Assembly (NCBI RefSeq): GCF_025602895.1
Contig: NW_026516208.1
Coordinates: forward strand, 1,090,015 to 1,154,014
Source: Polychytrium aggregatum
Taxonomy: Eukaryota > Chytridiomycota > Chytridiomycetes > Polychytriales
Direction: 5' to 3'
DNA length: 64,000 nt
The notes beneath the pieces were generated by a model. That model saw only the letters and a program-made list of their open reading frames with translations, did not search any database and had not been told where the DNA came from. Positions 25,051-37,338 of the stretch are shown here, piece by piece. Both the position numbers and the translations under genes were made by a program. Position 1 is the stretch's first letter. Each line of letters opens with the position of its first letter.

Positions 25051-25791
25051 CGGGGGGGGGGAAAGCCGGCGTCGTGCCACTGCCGCTGCTGCTGCCCCTA
25101 CTGCTCAAGATGGACCGCAGTGCTGCTTCTTGTCATGGGGGTGGGAGTTGGATGCGCTGCCCGGTCCCAATCGTGGAGTCGGTGCGTTGTCGGTATCGCC
25201 ATCAAGCCGCCATTCCCAGATTAATGCCCCGAAACAGGCCGACGGATGGCGGTGCACCTGCATGGCGGGTATCGAAGCCGTGTCCCGAAATCAAGGACAC
25301 GGCAGTCCTCGCCCCAGTCCTTCCGAGTGCTGGAGCGTGCCGACCAACCTGGTATTTGTCCATAGCGCAATATGGGCAGCGAGGGCGTTGCGGCGATCGA
25401 GCTGGACCGAAACAGACAGAGACCGCGCCGCGGGCGGTTCGGCATGAGCGAGAACAGGCGAGGGCTCTTCTCGGTCATGTGACAGCGTCAATCGCCTGCG
25501 CCACAGCCAGTCCAGCGTCCTGCAGCTGGCGATGCTGCTCCCTGGGTGTTTCGACCGGGGTGGTCGCCTCGCGTCTGTCGCCTCCTCCTGTTCTTCATCG
25601 GCCTCGCCTTGTCCTCTGCCGTCCACTCAACTCTTTCCTGGCAAGCGTTTCGCCACAACAGCCTCGCCCGACACCTCGAGCAGTCACTGGAAGCCACTAG
25701 AAGCCGACACCCACCGGCCGCCTCTACATATTGTCATTGGCTTTGGGGCGAATTGACGGAGCCTATTGTGCAGGCGCCATAGCTGCTCGCC
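25051..25791. promoter_or_regulatory. Divergent region between Cdk and Rictor genes
   Basis: About 740 bases with a run of ten G at 25052-25061 immediately upstream of the proposed Cdk start. No TATA box is evident. Several overlapping open frames here look like chance in GC-rich DNA. Confidence 0.4.
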
Positions 25792-28700
25792 ATGGATGCG
25801 GATAGAGTAGGAAACAAAGACTGCTGCATCATTGCCAATTTGTGCGATGTGCTCACTTGAGCGCTCAAGGCTCGTATTCGACGGCTAATCTCTTTCGTTT
25901 CCTCTCCAGCTTCACAAGATCGAGGAGGAGCTTGTTACCCAGCTCAAGCTCAAAACAGGTTAGGCTGAGGCGATGACAGCGGCTCGGAGATACAGGCTCA
26001 GATCCCATCGCTCTCAATTCATGGGCAGAAGGTGGCGGCCGGTCTCTGGCTGGGGAGATTAATCAACGTCCGTTATCATCGCATCGACGGACTCATTTCT
26101 TGCTTGCCTCTCGACCATCAGCTGCCGAAAAACTCTTGGCCGCCGCCAACGATCCAAAGACTGGCGGGTCCATCAATCGTCAGGAGGTCGAGGCCCAGTA
26201 CATCGCCGCCGATGCGAAATTCGATGCTCTCGCTCGGATGCTCGATGAGCATCGCCGCACCGTGTTTGAGAGGGAAAGCAAGGCACATTCTGGTCGGCCG
26301 AACCAGGCTTCCGAAACAGACTTGTCACCGCCTTCGACGACCATCAAGAAAGAGGAGAGAAAAGGTATGGCGTGTTCGGAGATTGTACTGTGGCCAGCAC
26401 TCCGCGGTTCGGCCGGCTCAGTGGCGGCTCGGTATAGTCCGTTCGGTATATCCGGTTCGGTTGGCTTGCTCAGCCTGCATGTCCAGTCAATGCCCCAGTC
26501 AATGCCCAGCCAATGCCCTGGAAACCCCGTTGACAGATATGTCGCTGGTTTCGGGAATACAACGAATATCTGCCAGTGGTACTCTACAGCAGCTCGGATT
26601 TGTTGGCCAAAATCCGCGATCCTCAGCAGAAAAGGGAGGTGCGTGTTGATGCGGTCACAAGTTTGGTGAAGCTCATGAAGAAGGTCGGTGATATTGATCT
26701 CGCAACGAATTTCCCACTTGAAGAGTCTGTTCGGAGGTGAGTTGAGCTGCCTTGACCCTGCATCCACGGATACGGAGGAGCCTCACACTGGGCGCCTGTA
26801 ACCAATCCAAGTTGCGTGCACATTGATGATGGCCCTTCGGCGCGATGTTTCTGGAGCCCATCTCCCGAGCTTGGCCCACCGATCTGACCTCCATTTTTAC
26901 CACGTTGCATCCATGATGGTCATGGGGTGCAGCTTGAGGGCCTGTGTTTTGGATCCCTCAAAGGAGCTTCGAATGTATGGCTATCGGGCGCTGAGGCATA
27001 TGACCACCGGGCTCCGCATCATCAAGCTCTTCTTCGAATACCGGCTAGATATTTTCATCGTCAGGTAATCTATGCTCGCTCCGCGGCGTGGGAGGGCGCA
27101 GTGGCGGTGAGATTGCCATGCTCATCGTCAGTGTCACGAGTACCGCGTGAGCTGTTTGTGGGGATGTGAGGCACAGTGGGAAATGCAGTCCCTTGGCGGC
27201 ATAGACGCCGTCTTTCCTGAAGTTATTTTGTTCAGCACATTGGCGCTGAAGCACACTATTCTGGTCCTTAATCCGATGCCATATGCTCTCTCGGACCCAC
27301 ATTCAGGAGCTTGACTCGCGACATTCGGTTCGACGAGGAGCGCGTCCACGCCATCAAGTTGATTCGGTCCATCATCGATGTCCCGGAAGGCGCGGATTAT
27401 ATTCCGCAGAGCATCGTTCGAATTCTCGTCTCAATTGTTGGTCAAGCAGATGAGAGCTTTCGCAACGTTTGCCTTGAGACCCTGTGCGAGATAGGTGAGC
27501 CGAAGAGCCTTTGTTTTCAAGAGTCCACGGATTTGGGCGATGATTCTGGTGGAGATGTATGACAAGTTGACCAGTGTACAGCACAACCGCGCTGGAGTCG
27601 GGTTGTGTCGATGTTGCTTTGCCTAATGCGCCCCTTGGAACTCTCGGTATATCCAGCAATACGTAACGCCAAGATTGTTACATACTGCGGCGGAATGAAG
27701 GCAATATGTCTGGCACTGGCTGAAGGACCAAAACAGCTCAATGATATTGTCGTCAAAACTGTCCTCTATTTGCTGGATCGGCCGTCGACGAGAAAGTATG
27801 TTCGATTGTCCACCGAAGCCGAGGTAATATTGCAACGTGGTTGAGGATAATTGCAGCCAATATTCGACCTTTGGAAGAGGCTAATGAGGTTTACTTGTGG
27901 TCCAGGTCATCGTGTCCTGTTTTATGGATGCCTTCTCGATGGGCATCCAGACTCAAGAGGATCGATTGGCGGCCTCATCCATGTCAATCATCAAGCTTCT
28001 CAAGTCGTGGACCGGACTCATTTATCTTTGCACAAATAACAAGCTGGCGATCCGGTCGATCGTGAATGCACTACAAATGCCAATGGACGACATTCGGGTA
28101 AGGGCACGTCTCTACGAATGGAGGAGTGGAGGATCACACCCACCACAGACATTATGGGTTTCTGCACTGAAGTCAACTCACTCTTGCCTTGGTATACGCT
28201 TTCTAACTCTTGGACTTTGATTGAAATATCTGGAGATAGAAGCTGGTATTGGATATGTTGTTTGATATCTTTAGGGTCGATATTCCGCAGTGGTTTCCGG
28301 AATATGTTGCATCTCGCAAGCACCCAGGTGAGTCATGGATACGATGTCGACAGGCGGCAGCTCCTCGGTGCTTGGATGGCCATATTGGAAGTCCCATCGT
28401 GAGCGCTTACGGATCAGCAAATGTGACATGCAACTGTCATTCGAGAGTTCTGGGATCACCAGAAAACAGTATACAGAAACGTAAGGCGGCACCGCATTGT
28501 TATGTAAAGGCAAAAATTACTGACAGCTGTACGCTGGTTGTTTGCGCCCGTATGCAGGCCAGTTCCCTGTCGCTCTTGATCGACCCCCAAGGCAAGCTGA
28601 GGTCGCCGAGACGAGCCAGGATGAATCCAATCTAGTGGACATGTACATGACCATGCTCTTGACTGCTTTCATTGAAGTCGGCGTTCTAGAGGTAGAGCAG

Positions 28701-31700
28701 TGTGATCAAGGAGCACGTTCAAGATCGCAATGGCCGCCCTTGCCGCCATAATGGCATTTTAATCCGATCTATGATTGTAGGCGCTGATCGAAGTCATCAA
28801 GTCCTCAGCTGGAAAGGCCATCTCGACACGGGCAACGATTCTCATCGGCCAGATCCTGGCCCTCGCTCATCGGCTGTTACCAGCTTCGGTTGCAATCAGG
28901 ATTCAATCCCTGTCGTCGCTCTTCCAGGTGGCCTCTGATTTTGGGGATGAGAAACAGCGATATCGTGCAACTCTGGCCCTCTCGCATATGGACAGATTTC
29001 TACAGAACAAAGACAAGTTGCTGAATATGTCTGAGGACTCGCGCAGGTAGGAGTCTACCCACGACCACGTGGCATCCGAAGAAAACTGCCCATAGCGAGT
29101 AGGATCTCGACACCTAGGCCAGTAATGACTGGGTGCGAGAAGGTCCAAAGCAGACATCCCACTCATTCAATTGCTGTCACATTAACACATGTTCCATTTT
29201 GCGGAACATCGGCTGTTCATCTACCACCGACGATGATATATGTTTGTCCTAGGAGCCACCACGAAGAATATGGCGCAGCTTCGTCACGTCAGTTGGAAGA
29301 CATGCGCACAAAAATGGGTCTCTTCATGGATGATGCACACTTTCGTAATCTTTTAAACGAGTCCGAGGTATGAAGAGTGACGTTATAGAGAAAACTTCCA
29401 TCCTATAGCCACGGTATTGACGGCAATCCTTACTATTCAAGGTGATTGGGACGAAAGAGTATCCTCAGTGGAACTGGGATGCAATTTCGCAGCTCATCCA
29501 AGGCCCGCTCAAGAATCTTCGCCGACTAGACGACACGATCAAAAACACAAAGTTTGTCAGAAGACTCCTTGCCTTCTTCCGTCCCAGCACACATCAATTT
29601 TCGGATATCAAAAAGAGCAAGGTAGGTCATGGTGGACGATGGCCACTCCTCTTCAACTGCGCGGCAGATAAAAAACTATCATGGTGGGGGATTAGAGGCG
29701 TAGAGCCAATCGATGCCAATGCGGCGACAGATTAGCATTGCATTTGCGAAGGAAACGGCAAGCAGCTCAGAGACAGTTGTGGCTTTGATTATTCTGGGGT
29801 TCCACGATGCGATAAGATAGTGATTGGATGACCGAGAGCTGTGGGCGACGTCGGCAACATCCATCAATTATCAGCCAAGATTCGAAAAAAGGTCACTGAT
29901 CTCACCAAATGATGTTTGAATATCGATGGTGCCAGGGGTCGCAAAAGTTTTCGTCAATTGCAAGTGACGTGCTTATTTTACTCTTGCAAACAACCGAAGG
30001 ACAACGAGCCTTAATGGAGTCCAGAATTCTTCAAGAGATCGTCGAGTCTGTAAGACTCCTTGATCCGGTAGGTTTTGCTCTGGAGCTTGCTTCTCATTTG
30101 AGGGCACGGCTGAGTTCAGGAATGCGCTTGTTTGGTCGGGTACACGTTGGTACACCCGATAGATGGATTGGTCGAAGCTCTTGAGGTCCATGTGGGATCA
30201 AGATGCAAATTTGATTTGTGATAGACCTATCAGAGCGTAGGCAATGGGTCTGTTCCTGGAGATTTACGATCTCATACGGTGAACAAAGTCTTGCTCTTAC
30301 TAAGGTTTGGAAGCTGTCCTTATGGCTTTGTGCCTTGTACATCAATAGGGCAACGGGCAATTGTTTGCAGATTCCCTCTTTGGAAAGGATCGAATGGAAA
30401 AGTCACTCACGCCAGAGTACATCAACATGCTGGGGGTGCTGATGAAGCATTCCGGTGGCATAGGGTAAGAAATAATAGTTCTTGAAGCACTTTGCCGCGA
30501 TCTTGGATTTGCTTGGAAGTGCTTGCTTGATTGTGTATATTGACGAATATGTGAATCCTCGGACCCATGGAATCAATAGACTCCTCGAACGCTTTCGAGT
30601 CTTCACGGTACTCTACAAAATCACCGAGCTCCGTGGCCGAGAAGATTTGGTCAAGCTGATGCTTAGCAATATGAACTACGATGTGTGGGTGATTCTCGAA
30701 ATTGCAGGCTTGCTGTCGCAGCAACAACCCTTCCTCTCTAATCCGGTTTGCGACTGCAGCGAAGGGCATCCTCGGATCATTCTCTCAAAGGTCCTCACAT
30801 CCGGAAACAAGGTGTGCCATCGAGCCTTGATTACAGTCTTCTGTCTTCTGCGAATCGAAACCCAGCTAACGCGCGGCCATCTGACCGCAGGAAATGCGAC
30901 TTTATGCAACGGAGCTGCTGTGCAACCTACTACGCGACGGCGCCGAGGGATTCTCCGACTGGGGCGTCCGCTTGATGGTCCCACAGGTAGGATCATGAGG
31001 AGAGGGGTACCGCAACATCATCCATCGAAGGATCAAGAGAGAATCTGTGTCAAATGAGAGCGAGACAAGCTGGAGCAAAAACGAACATCTCCGATCTTGG
31101 ATTGCAATCGCCGAATTACGCAAGGGTCAATAAGAAGCGGAACCCATGGGCGAGGATGCCGTCATCATCGCTATGTTATTAACCTTATATTATTCAATGA
31201 ATTCGATCCCGGGTGCAACTGGAAGTAGATATACGATCCATCAGTCGATATTCGTGAGAAGACATCTGTGGCCCTCAAACTTGCGTGTGAACAAGCAAAC
31301 AGTCTGGAGACAGTGATAGAGCTGAAGCCAAAGTTGGAGCTGTTGGAAGCCAATGCTGAGCCGATACTATTGAGGTGTGCATATCAGAGGCGAGGGGCGA
31401 ATGAACAACGATCATTAATCAAAGATGTCTGTCGCAACCTTGGCCTGTACCAAGGAATGAATTGGGCAACTTGAATGAGGTGACCGACCAATCCAACTCC
31501 TCAACTGATTGCCGATCCAATATCTATCAGAGTCCTGGGTGTGTCGTCTGGCTTTAGCTACCTGCACCAGCTTGGATACGTTCAACAGAAAATTACGGAA
31601 TGGTTTGAGGTCGGTCGCATTGTGCTCTGTTACCTGAATATGACCCCGTATGACGACAGTATACCGACCACAGCTTTCCAACCATACACCCGCATGTCTC

Positions 31701-33284
31701 CATCGTCCCAAAAAGTTCAAGAACATGAGTTATGTTGTCAGCGTGGAATTATCACTCGACCGCACGCTTCATCGCTGTCAAGTTCAAGCAGAGTCGACGA
31801 ATGAAAACTCCATGGAAAATGTGTATGCTCTCGTCTTTGATGAGTTGATTGAGTGAATGGAAGAAGGGAGGGAAAGATATCAGTGCCAAAGAGTGGATCA
31901 AAGACATCAAAGCGATCAATGGTCGTTACCCTGACTTCACTCTCGATATTCTACAACAGCGATGCAAGAGCACAACTCCATTTTTATGGTCAACTCACTA
32001 AAACTGAGGAGGGAACTCGACATCTCCGAGAGACGGGACACTTTGATGTCCTTGCAAACTATGTGCGAAAATTTGGTCTTGTGCCAGATCTCGATAGCAA
32101 TCATTTGATAAGGTTGAAGGCCGCTCTCTGGGCAGTGGTATGTCGAGCATATTCTCGAAAGCAACAGAGCTGGCGTGGATACCAGCTCCAACCAAGGTTG
32201 TGGGAGGGGAAGTGTGGCTGTGCTTCTTTGAAATGGTCGGAGGATAGATCTGATCGCTCGCTATTACAGGGCAACATTGGCTCGACCAAATATGGTCTTG
32301 AACTACTTCAAGAAGCTCAAATCATACAGCATATCACAAAAATAGCGGAAGAGTCGCCAATCCTGTCTTTGAAAGGGTAAATTGTCATATGTGGGCACGC
32401 TACGTTGTATCACGCCGCCTTGTGCTCATGTCGCAATGGTTTCGATGACAGAACGGCCTACTTTGTTATTGGCCTTATTTCGAAGACGGCCAACGGTGCT
32501 GAATCTCTGCTGCACTGCCAGTGGGAGACAGTCAACTCGACCTTTGGACGCATCAAATCAGAGTCATGCATCCCATCGGATCCCAGTCGGTTTCTACAGG
32601 TACTGATGACCGTCAATGCTGTGATCCAGCGACCCACAGGCTAATGTTATCGCTCGTCATTGCGGTAACTATTGGCAGATTCCAGTGGACAAATACGAAG
32701 GCTCGTGGGCAATGCATTTGGTTCAGTCGATACAGCCATCTTACGCACTGGATGACCTTGAGGAGGAGGTTATTCGGCACATTGGAAACATGAGCAACCA
32801 CATTCACAGCTATGGCAGCGGAATGACATCGACCAAAGTTCTGTCACGGTAAGGGCGAGACTATACAACAATTTATTCACACGGCCATAATGCAAATGAC
32901 TCGGGCACTGAGAGTCGATTCAGTCAAAGAAAAATCCGTGAGCCGATCAAGTGAGACTCATCGGCTGATTCTTGTGGCTCCAGGATGTTTGGAGAGGCCC
33001 CAGAGTATTTCCAGAAGCCGGAACTTTATCTGGAGGTATTCAAACTTCAAAGTCTGTACCACTATCGCCTCGCGCCACGGCGGTTCTTTCAGGACCTATT
33101 CGAGCGTGTTGTCTTCGAGAACGACGCACTTGACTATATAGATACGCGATTTGAAATCGAATACGACAAGCGAGAGAGTGGGGGCTACTTCAACAAAACA
33201 ACATACGAAGCCGAGAAAGAAGAAGTTGAATCTGTACGTGAGCACGCTCGAATCGCCTATGCTCCGACAACAGCGACAGCATAG
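25792..33284 (+). CDS. RICTOR: Rictor/Ste20/Avo3, scaffold subunit of TORC2
   Basis: A long gene of some 25-30 small exons. The first three are 25792-25806 (MDADR), 25910-25958 (LHKIEEELVTQLKLKTG) and 26122-26364; together they form an HR1/REM-1-type coiled coil as in fission yeast Ste20. Rictor landmarks follow: about 26550-26736 (LAKIRDPQQKREVRVDAVTS), about 26937-27065 (LDPSKELRMYGYRALRHM), 27309-27494 (RFDEERVHAIKLIRSIID), 28245-28326 (DMLFDIFRVDIPQWFPEY), about 29440-29620 (PQWNWDAISQLIQGPLKNLR, then KFVRRLLAFFRPSTHQFSDI), about 30490-30690, about 31970-32130 and about 32270-32600 (FVIGLISKTANGAESL). The last exon is about 32985-33284 (YLEVFKLQSLYHYR). PQWNWDAI...GPLKNLRRLD is diagnostic. 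TORC2 controls actin, AGC kinases and membrane tension. Individual middle junctions were not all fixed. Confidence 0.88.
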
Positions 33285-34288
33285 CAGTTCGTATGAGGAC
33301 TTGGGGATGATGCATCCCTATGGAATAAACGGAAATCAGCGTCACAGGGCAAGAATTTGGTGGGTACGGGATATACCCAAGAACCCGAATCCGGATAAGG
33401 CATTGAAATTACACAATGAGAGTGCAAGGAGAGGGGAAACTGGAAACTCAACTTCAAAGACCAGAGGGCAGCAGCGCTTGGGAGATATGGATAGATATCC
33501 GGCCAGGAGTCAGGAGATAAAAGTGGGCTCTGCCCCAAACCAAAGCATGCAACCGGAAGGACATAAGAGAGAGCCCGAGGACAATACAGTGAAATGGTGT
33601 GCGAGGATTTAACCACTTCCCGCATCCATCGAGAAACCAATGAGAATGAAGTTCGGAATATAATATGACAAACATCCAATCCGAAACGGCCTGTCTGATG
33701 TGAATGGGCAAAGAAAACAGCAGGATGACTGATGAGGAGTCGTTGGGGGGAGGGCTGAATAGATGATGAGGCCGGGGGTCAGCTGGACAACTCGGGGATG
33801 TCGCAAATCCTCCCGCTGTCAAACCCACATTGGATGTGGTCTTGTTTCTTGGCCGAGGGAATACCGAGGGGAAACTCAGGGGAGTCTCAGCCAAGTCGTG
33901 AAATGAATGTCCGATCCGCCATTGAAGAAATAATCGAAGGAGGTGGTCATACAGAGAGAAAAGATGAGGTGTTCCACCTCGCTTGATTAAATATACATTA
34001 CATAGTCATGATTTATTGCTTGCAGCACGGGTGATGACCCTGGACGAAGCGAAAGTAATAGTAGAAAGATCGCCAAGAAAGCTAGCAGACCGACTTATGA
34101 CAGAATCACAAGCATCACCAGTAGAATATTGACCAGGAACACAACTATACTGTCCTCGAGCCGGGATTTCTGCAAAAGAGGCGGAGGGAGGGATGTGGAC
34201 ATTAATATATAAATGCTCAGATGGTTCGAGATGGAATGAGGAATAAGTCATGTGATGGGATAAACGGAATTCAAGGGGAAATAGATCT
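33285..34288. other. Intergenic between Rictor and the retrotransposon block, no gene seen
   Basis: About 1 kb, more AT-rich towards the right. Only short open frames without recognisable content. Confidence 0.45.
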
Positions 34289-34383
34289 TGTCAGACCACG
34301 GAAGTAAAACGAGAAAAAGTGTGCGACGCACACAGTAACACAAGTGCGACAGTGCAGCCAAGCGGGCAGAGCGATCTGTGACA
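34289..34383 (-). repeat. Short 3' LTR of element A (95 bp)
   Basis: Begins TGTCAGACCACGG and ends GATCTGTGACA, matching both ends of the 466-bp LTR of B but lacking about 370 bases of the middle. Confidence 0.8.
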
Positions 34384-34417
34384 TCCCCCCCAGAAAAATT
34401 GTGCTCAAGTCAAACCA

Positions 34418-36838
34418 TCAATTTTTCGATCCCGAGTTGCGTTGCACTTGTGCTTGGCAAAGGTCGATCAGTGTGTCCATTTCCGGAAGGTTGCGGTTGC
34501 GGCTGAGGAAGTCGTGGATGTCTGCGAGTCCTCCATCCAAGAGTTCGGCCAGTGGTGCCCACGAGTCGTACGATGGGTCGTATCCCTGCCAGCGGAGCAG
34601 GAACTCGTGTCGATATCCAGGAAGTCGACGTCGTCGGTTGATCCTGTGTCCAATGATCGCTTCGAACACTGATTCGTCGTTGTGGTTGGGTCCGGGTTCG
34701 TCAAACACAAGTTGGTCGGTCGATGGTGTGTTGTACGGGACGAGGGCGGATGCTGGGAGTTCGGTTGTGAATCGAAGGGTCCTCGGGAGTCGAAGTCGAT
34801 ATCCAGTCGTCGCGATCTTCTCGATGATCTTGAAGGGTCCCAAGTACGGCATCCGCATCTTGGAGGGTGTGACGTCGTCCGTGCTGAAGTGGTACGCGGT
34901 CGTGTCGATCAGGACTTGGTCGCCAATGTCGTAGCTGATATCGCGTCGATGTCGGTTGGCGTAGTACAGGGCCCGGTCCTGGGCCTTGCCGATGTTGTCC
35001 GAGACCAAGTCCAGAGTCGCTTGCATCTCCTCGATCGACTGTGCTGCAGGGTTGGACTCGGCGATGATGTCGGTGTTGGCAGGGGTGCGAGGATGCTGAC
35101 CGTGCATCAGGAAGAAGGGCGAATGTCCAGTCGATGCTGAGTTGTGTGAGTTGAGCGCGAACTGGATGTATGGCACTTGATCGATCCAGCGGGAGCCGAG
35201 GGCCAGAGTCGAACAGCGAATGGCCTCGGCGACGGTCGCCACAAAGCGTTCGACTTGTCCGGCGGCCTCGTGGTGGTGGGCAAAGGCGATCCGGAGTTCG
35301 GTCTTGAGCAGAGCGTTAAGTCCTGTCCAGAAGGCCGACCGGAAGCGTGTGTCGTGATCCGAGATGAAAGTGCCGGCGAGTCCAAAGTGCACAAAGACAT
35401 CGCGGAAGTACTGGCGGGCGACGTCTTCGGCCGAGTCGGTCTTGTTGCCAGGGACCAGGACGACGTACTTGGTGAGGGAGTCGACAAAGATCGTGATCGA
35501 GTTGAAGGTGCGTCCCGAGAGTGAGTCCGTGACAGGCGGGAGTCCGAGGATGAAGTCGAGGGCGACAGTGTCCATCTTGCGGGTGGCCACAGGGATCCGA
35601 GAGAAGTGGCCGTACGCTTGTTGTCGTCGGATCTTGGCTCGCTGGCAGATGTCGCAGTGCGAGACCCACTCGGCAATGTCCTTGGACATGGCGGGCCAGT
35701 AGTAGTGGGTCGAGATGGCCTTGTAGAGCGTGTTGGTGCCGGGGTGAGCTGCACAGACAGAGTCGTGGTGGTCCTTGATGATCGAGATGCGCAGGTCCTT
35801 GCCGGGGATGCAGATGCGGGTCGAGTCGAAGTAGAGAATCCCGTGTCGAAGTGAGAAGCGGTGCAGCTGTGCCTTCATCCACGGCTTGAGTCCGTCGGTC
35901 GAGTTGTCGCGGAGGGCCGAGATCAGTGCTGACAGGATCGGGTCGGAGCTGTACTGAGTGCGGATGGTGTCCAAGAGATCGTCGGGCGAGGGTCCGAAGT
36001 TGACAATCGCGTTGATGATCGAGACTTGGACGGCCTTGGAGATGGCTGTCGGGGTGCGCGAGAGCACGTCGGCGACCTTGTTCCACGAGCCGGGGATCCA
36101 CTGGATCTCGAGGTCAAAGTCCAGCATCGTGTCGATGGCTCGCTGTTGGCGCTTGTTGAGGGTCTTGGAGTCGAGGATGTGCTTGAGCGCCTTCTGGTCG
36201 GTGTGGAGGAAGACTTTGCGGCCGACGAGGTAGTTCTTGAACTTGTCGAGGTGGCGGGTGATCGACAGCAGCTCGCCGTTGTAGGGCGAGTAGTTGAGCT
36301 CGGATCCGTGCAGTTTCTGCGAGTTGAAGGCGATGGGGCGCACTGTGCCGGATCCGTCCATGTCCTGGCCGATCCATCCACCAATCGATGCGCTTGACTC
36401 GGACCAGTCGGTGAAGAGGTGAATGTCTTTGTCCGGATTGACCATGTGCAGCGACTGAGGCGAGAGCAACTTGAGCTGCTCGAAGGCGGCGATGGCGTTG
36501 TCGTCCCAGACGACGGACTTGGTCGAGTTGGCGGAGCGGGTGGTGATCAGCGTCGAGAGCGGACCGGCGAGGGCAGCGTAGCCGGGGACAAAGCTCATGA
36601 TGGTGTTGGTCAAGCCGAGGAAGCTGCGGAGTTCGTGTTCGGTCGTTGGTCGCGGGTAGTTCTTGATGGCGTCAATGCGCGAGGGATGCACTTGGATGCG
36701 TCCTTCGCCGATGATGAAGCCGAGATAGGTGACGGTCGAGTTGAAGAACGAACACTTCTCGGGTCGGATCTTGAAGCCGTGTCGGTGGATCTTGTCGAGG
36801 ACCAGTTCGATGTGGCGGATGTGCTGGTCCTCGTCCTC
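34418..36838 (-). pseudogene. pol of element A, C-terminal two thirds (cut by element B)
   Basis: An open frame nearly identical to B's pol. It holds the end of reverse transcriptase (HGFKIRPEKCSFFNSTVTYLG), RNase H (FTDWSES), the integrase zinc-binding HHCC region (HPGTNTLYKAISTHYYWP, CDICQRAK), the integrase core and a C-terminal chromodomain (FLLRWQGYDPSYDSWAPLAEL). The frame itself has no stop; it is separated from its N-terminal part by 5.7 kb of element B, so no continuous protein can be made from this locus. Confidence 0.93.
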
Positions 36839-37304
36839 TGTCAGATCACGGGATCAAGAGGAGATCAAAAGAAAAAGATAGAGAAGGGTTTTATTGATCT
36901 TAGCGAGGCTAGGATCTAGAGTCAAGTGTGTCTGGGGTCGAAGGTGATGACCAGAAACATGAGCGGGTGAAGGCGGGCTATTTATCTGTCTGGCGGTCCC
37001 GGAGGCGAAGCCTGCCGCAGCGGGGGCGAAGCAGCGGAGGCGGCGGGACAGCAGCCAGGCAGCAACGGCTAACCGGAGAAACATGTGAAAGTCTGACAAA
37101 TGCTCGGTGGCTGACAAATGCGGGTGACACAGCGTCTGACTAATGCATGGTCGATGACAAATGCAGGGAAAACAGAGCGGCGTGTGCAACATGAGAGCAA
37201 GGAAAAAGGAAAGGCGTCACAGGACAAAGGAAAAGGAAAGTGTGCGACGCAAACAGTGACACAAGTGCGACGGTGCAGCTAGGCGGGCAGAGCGATCTGT
37301 GACA
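36839..37304 (-). repeat. 3' LTR of element B
   Basis: 466 bases with TGTCA/TGACA ends. In the element's orientation it carries a TATA-like AGATAAATAG and an AATAAA further on. Confidence 0.95.
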
Positions 37305-37338
37305 TCCCCCCCAGAAAAATTGTGCTCAAGTCAAACCA

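Larger units (their letters stand above)
34289..36838 (-). mobile_element. Ty3/gypsy element A, left segment
   Basis: Element A lies in minus orientation. This segment holds its 3' LTR (34289-34383), a polypurine tract next to it (TTTTTCTGGGGGGGA on the minus strand), and the pol gene back to the middle of reverse transcriptase. At 36838 it is interrupted by complete element B and resumes at 42558. The bases TCCTC flank B on both sides, so the split is a clean nested insertion. Confidence 0.92.
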
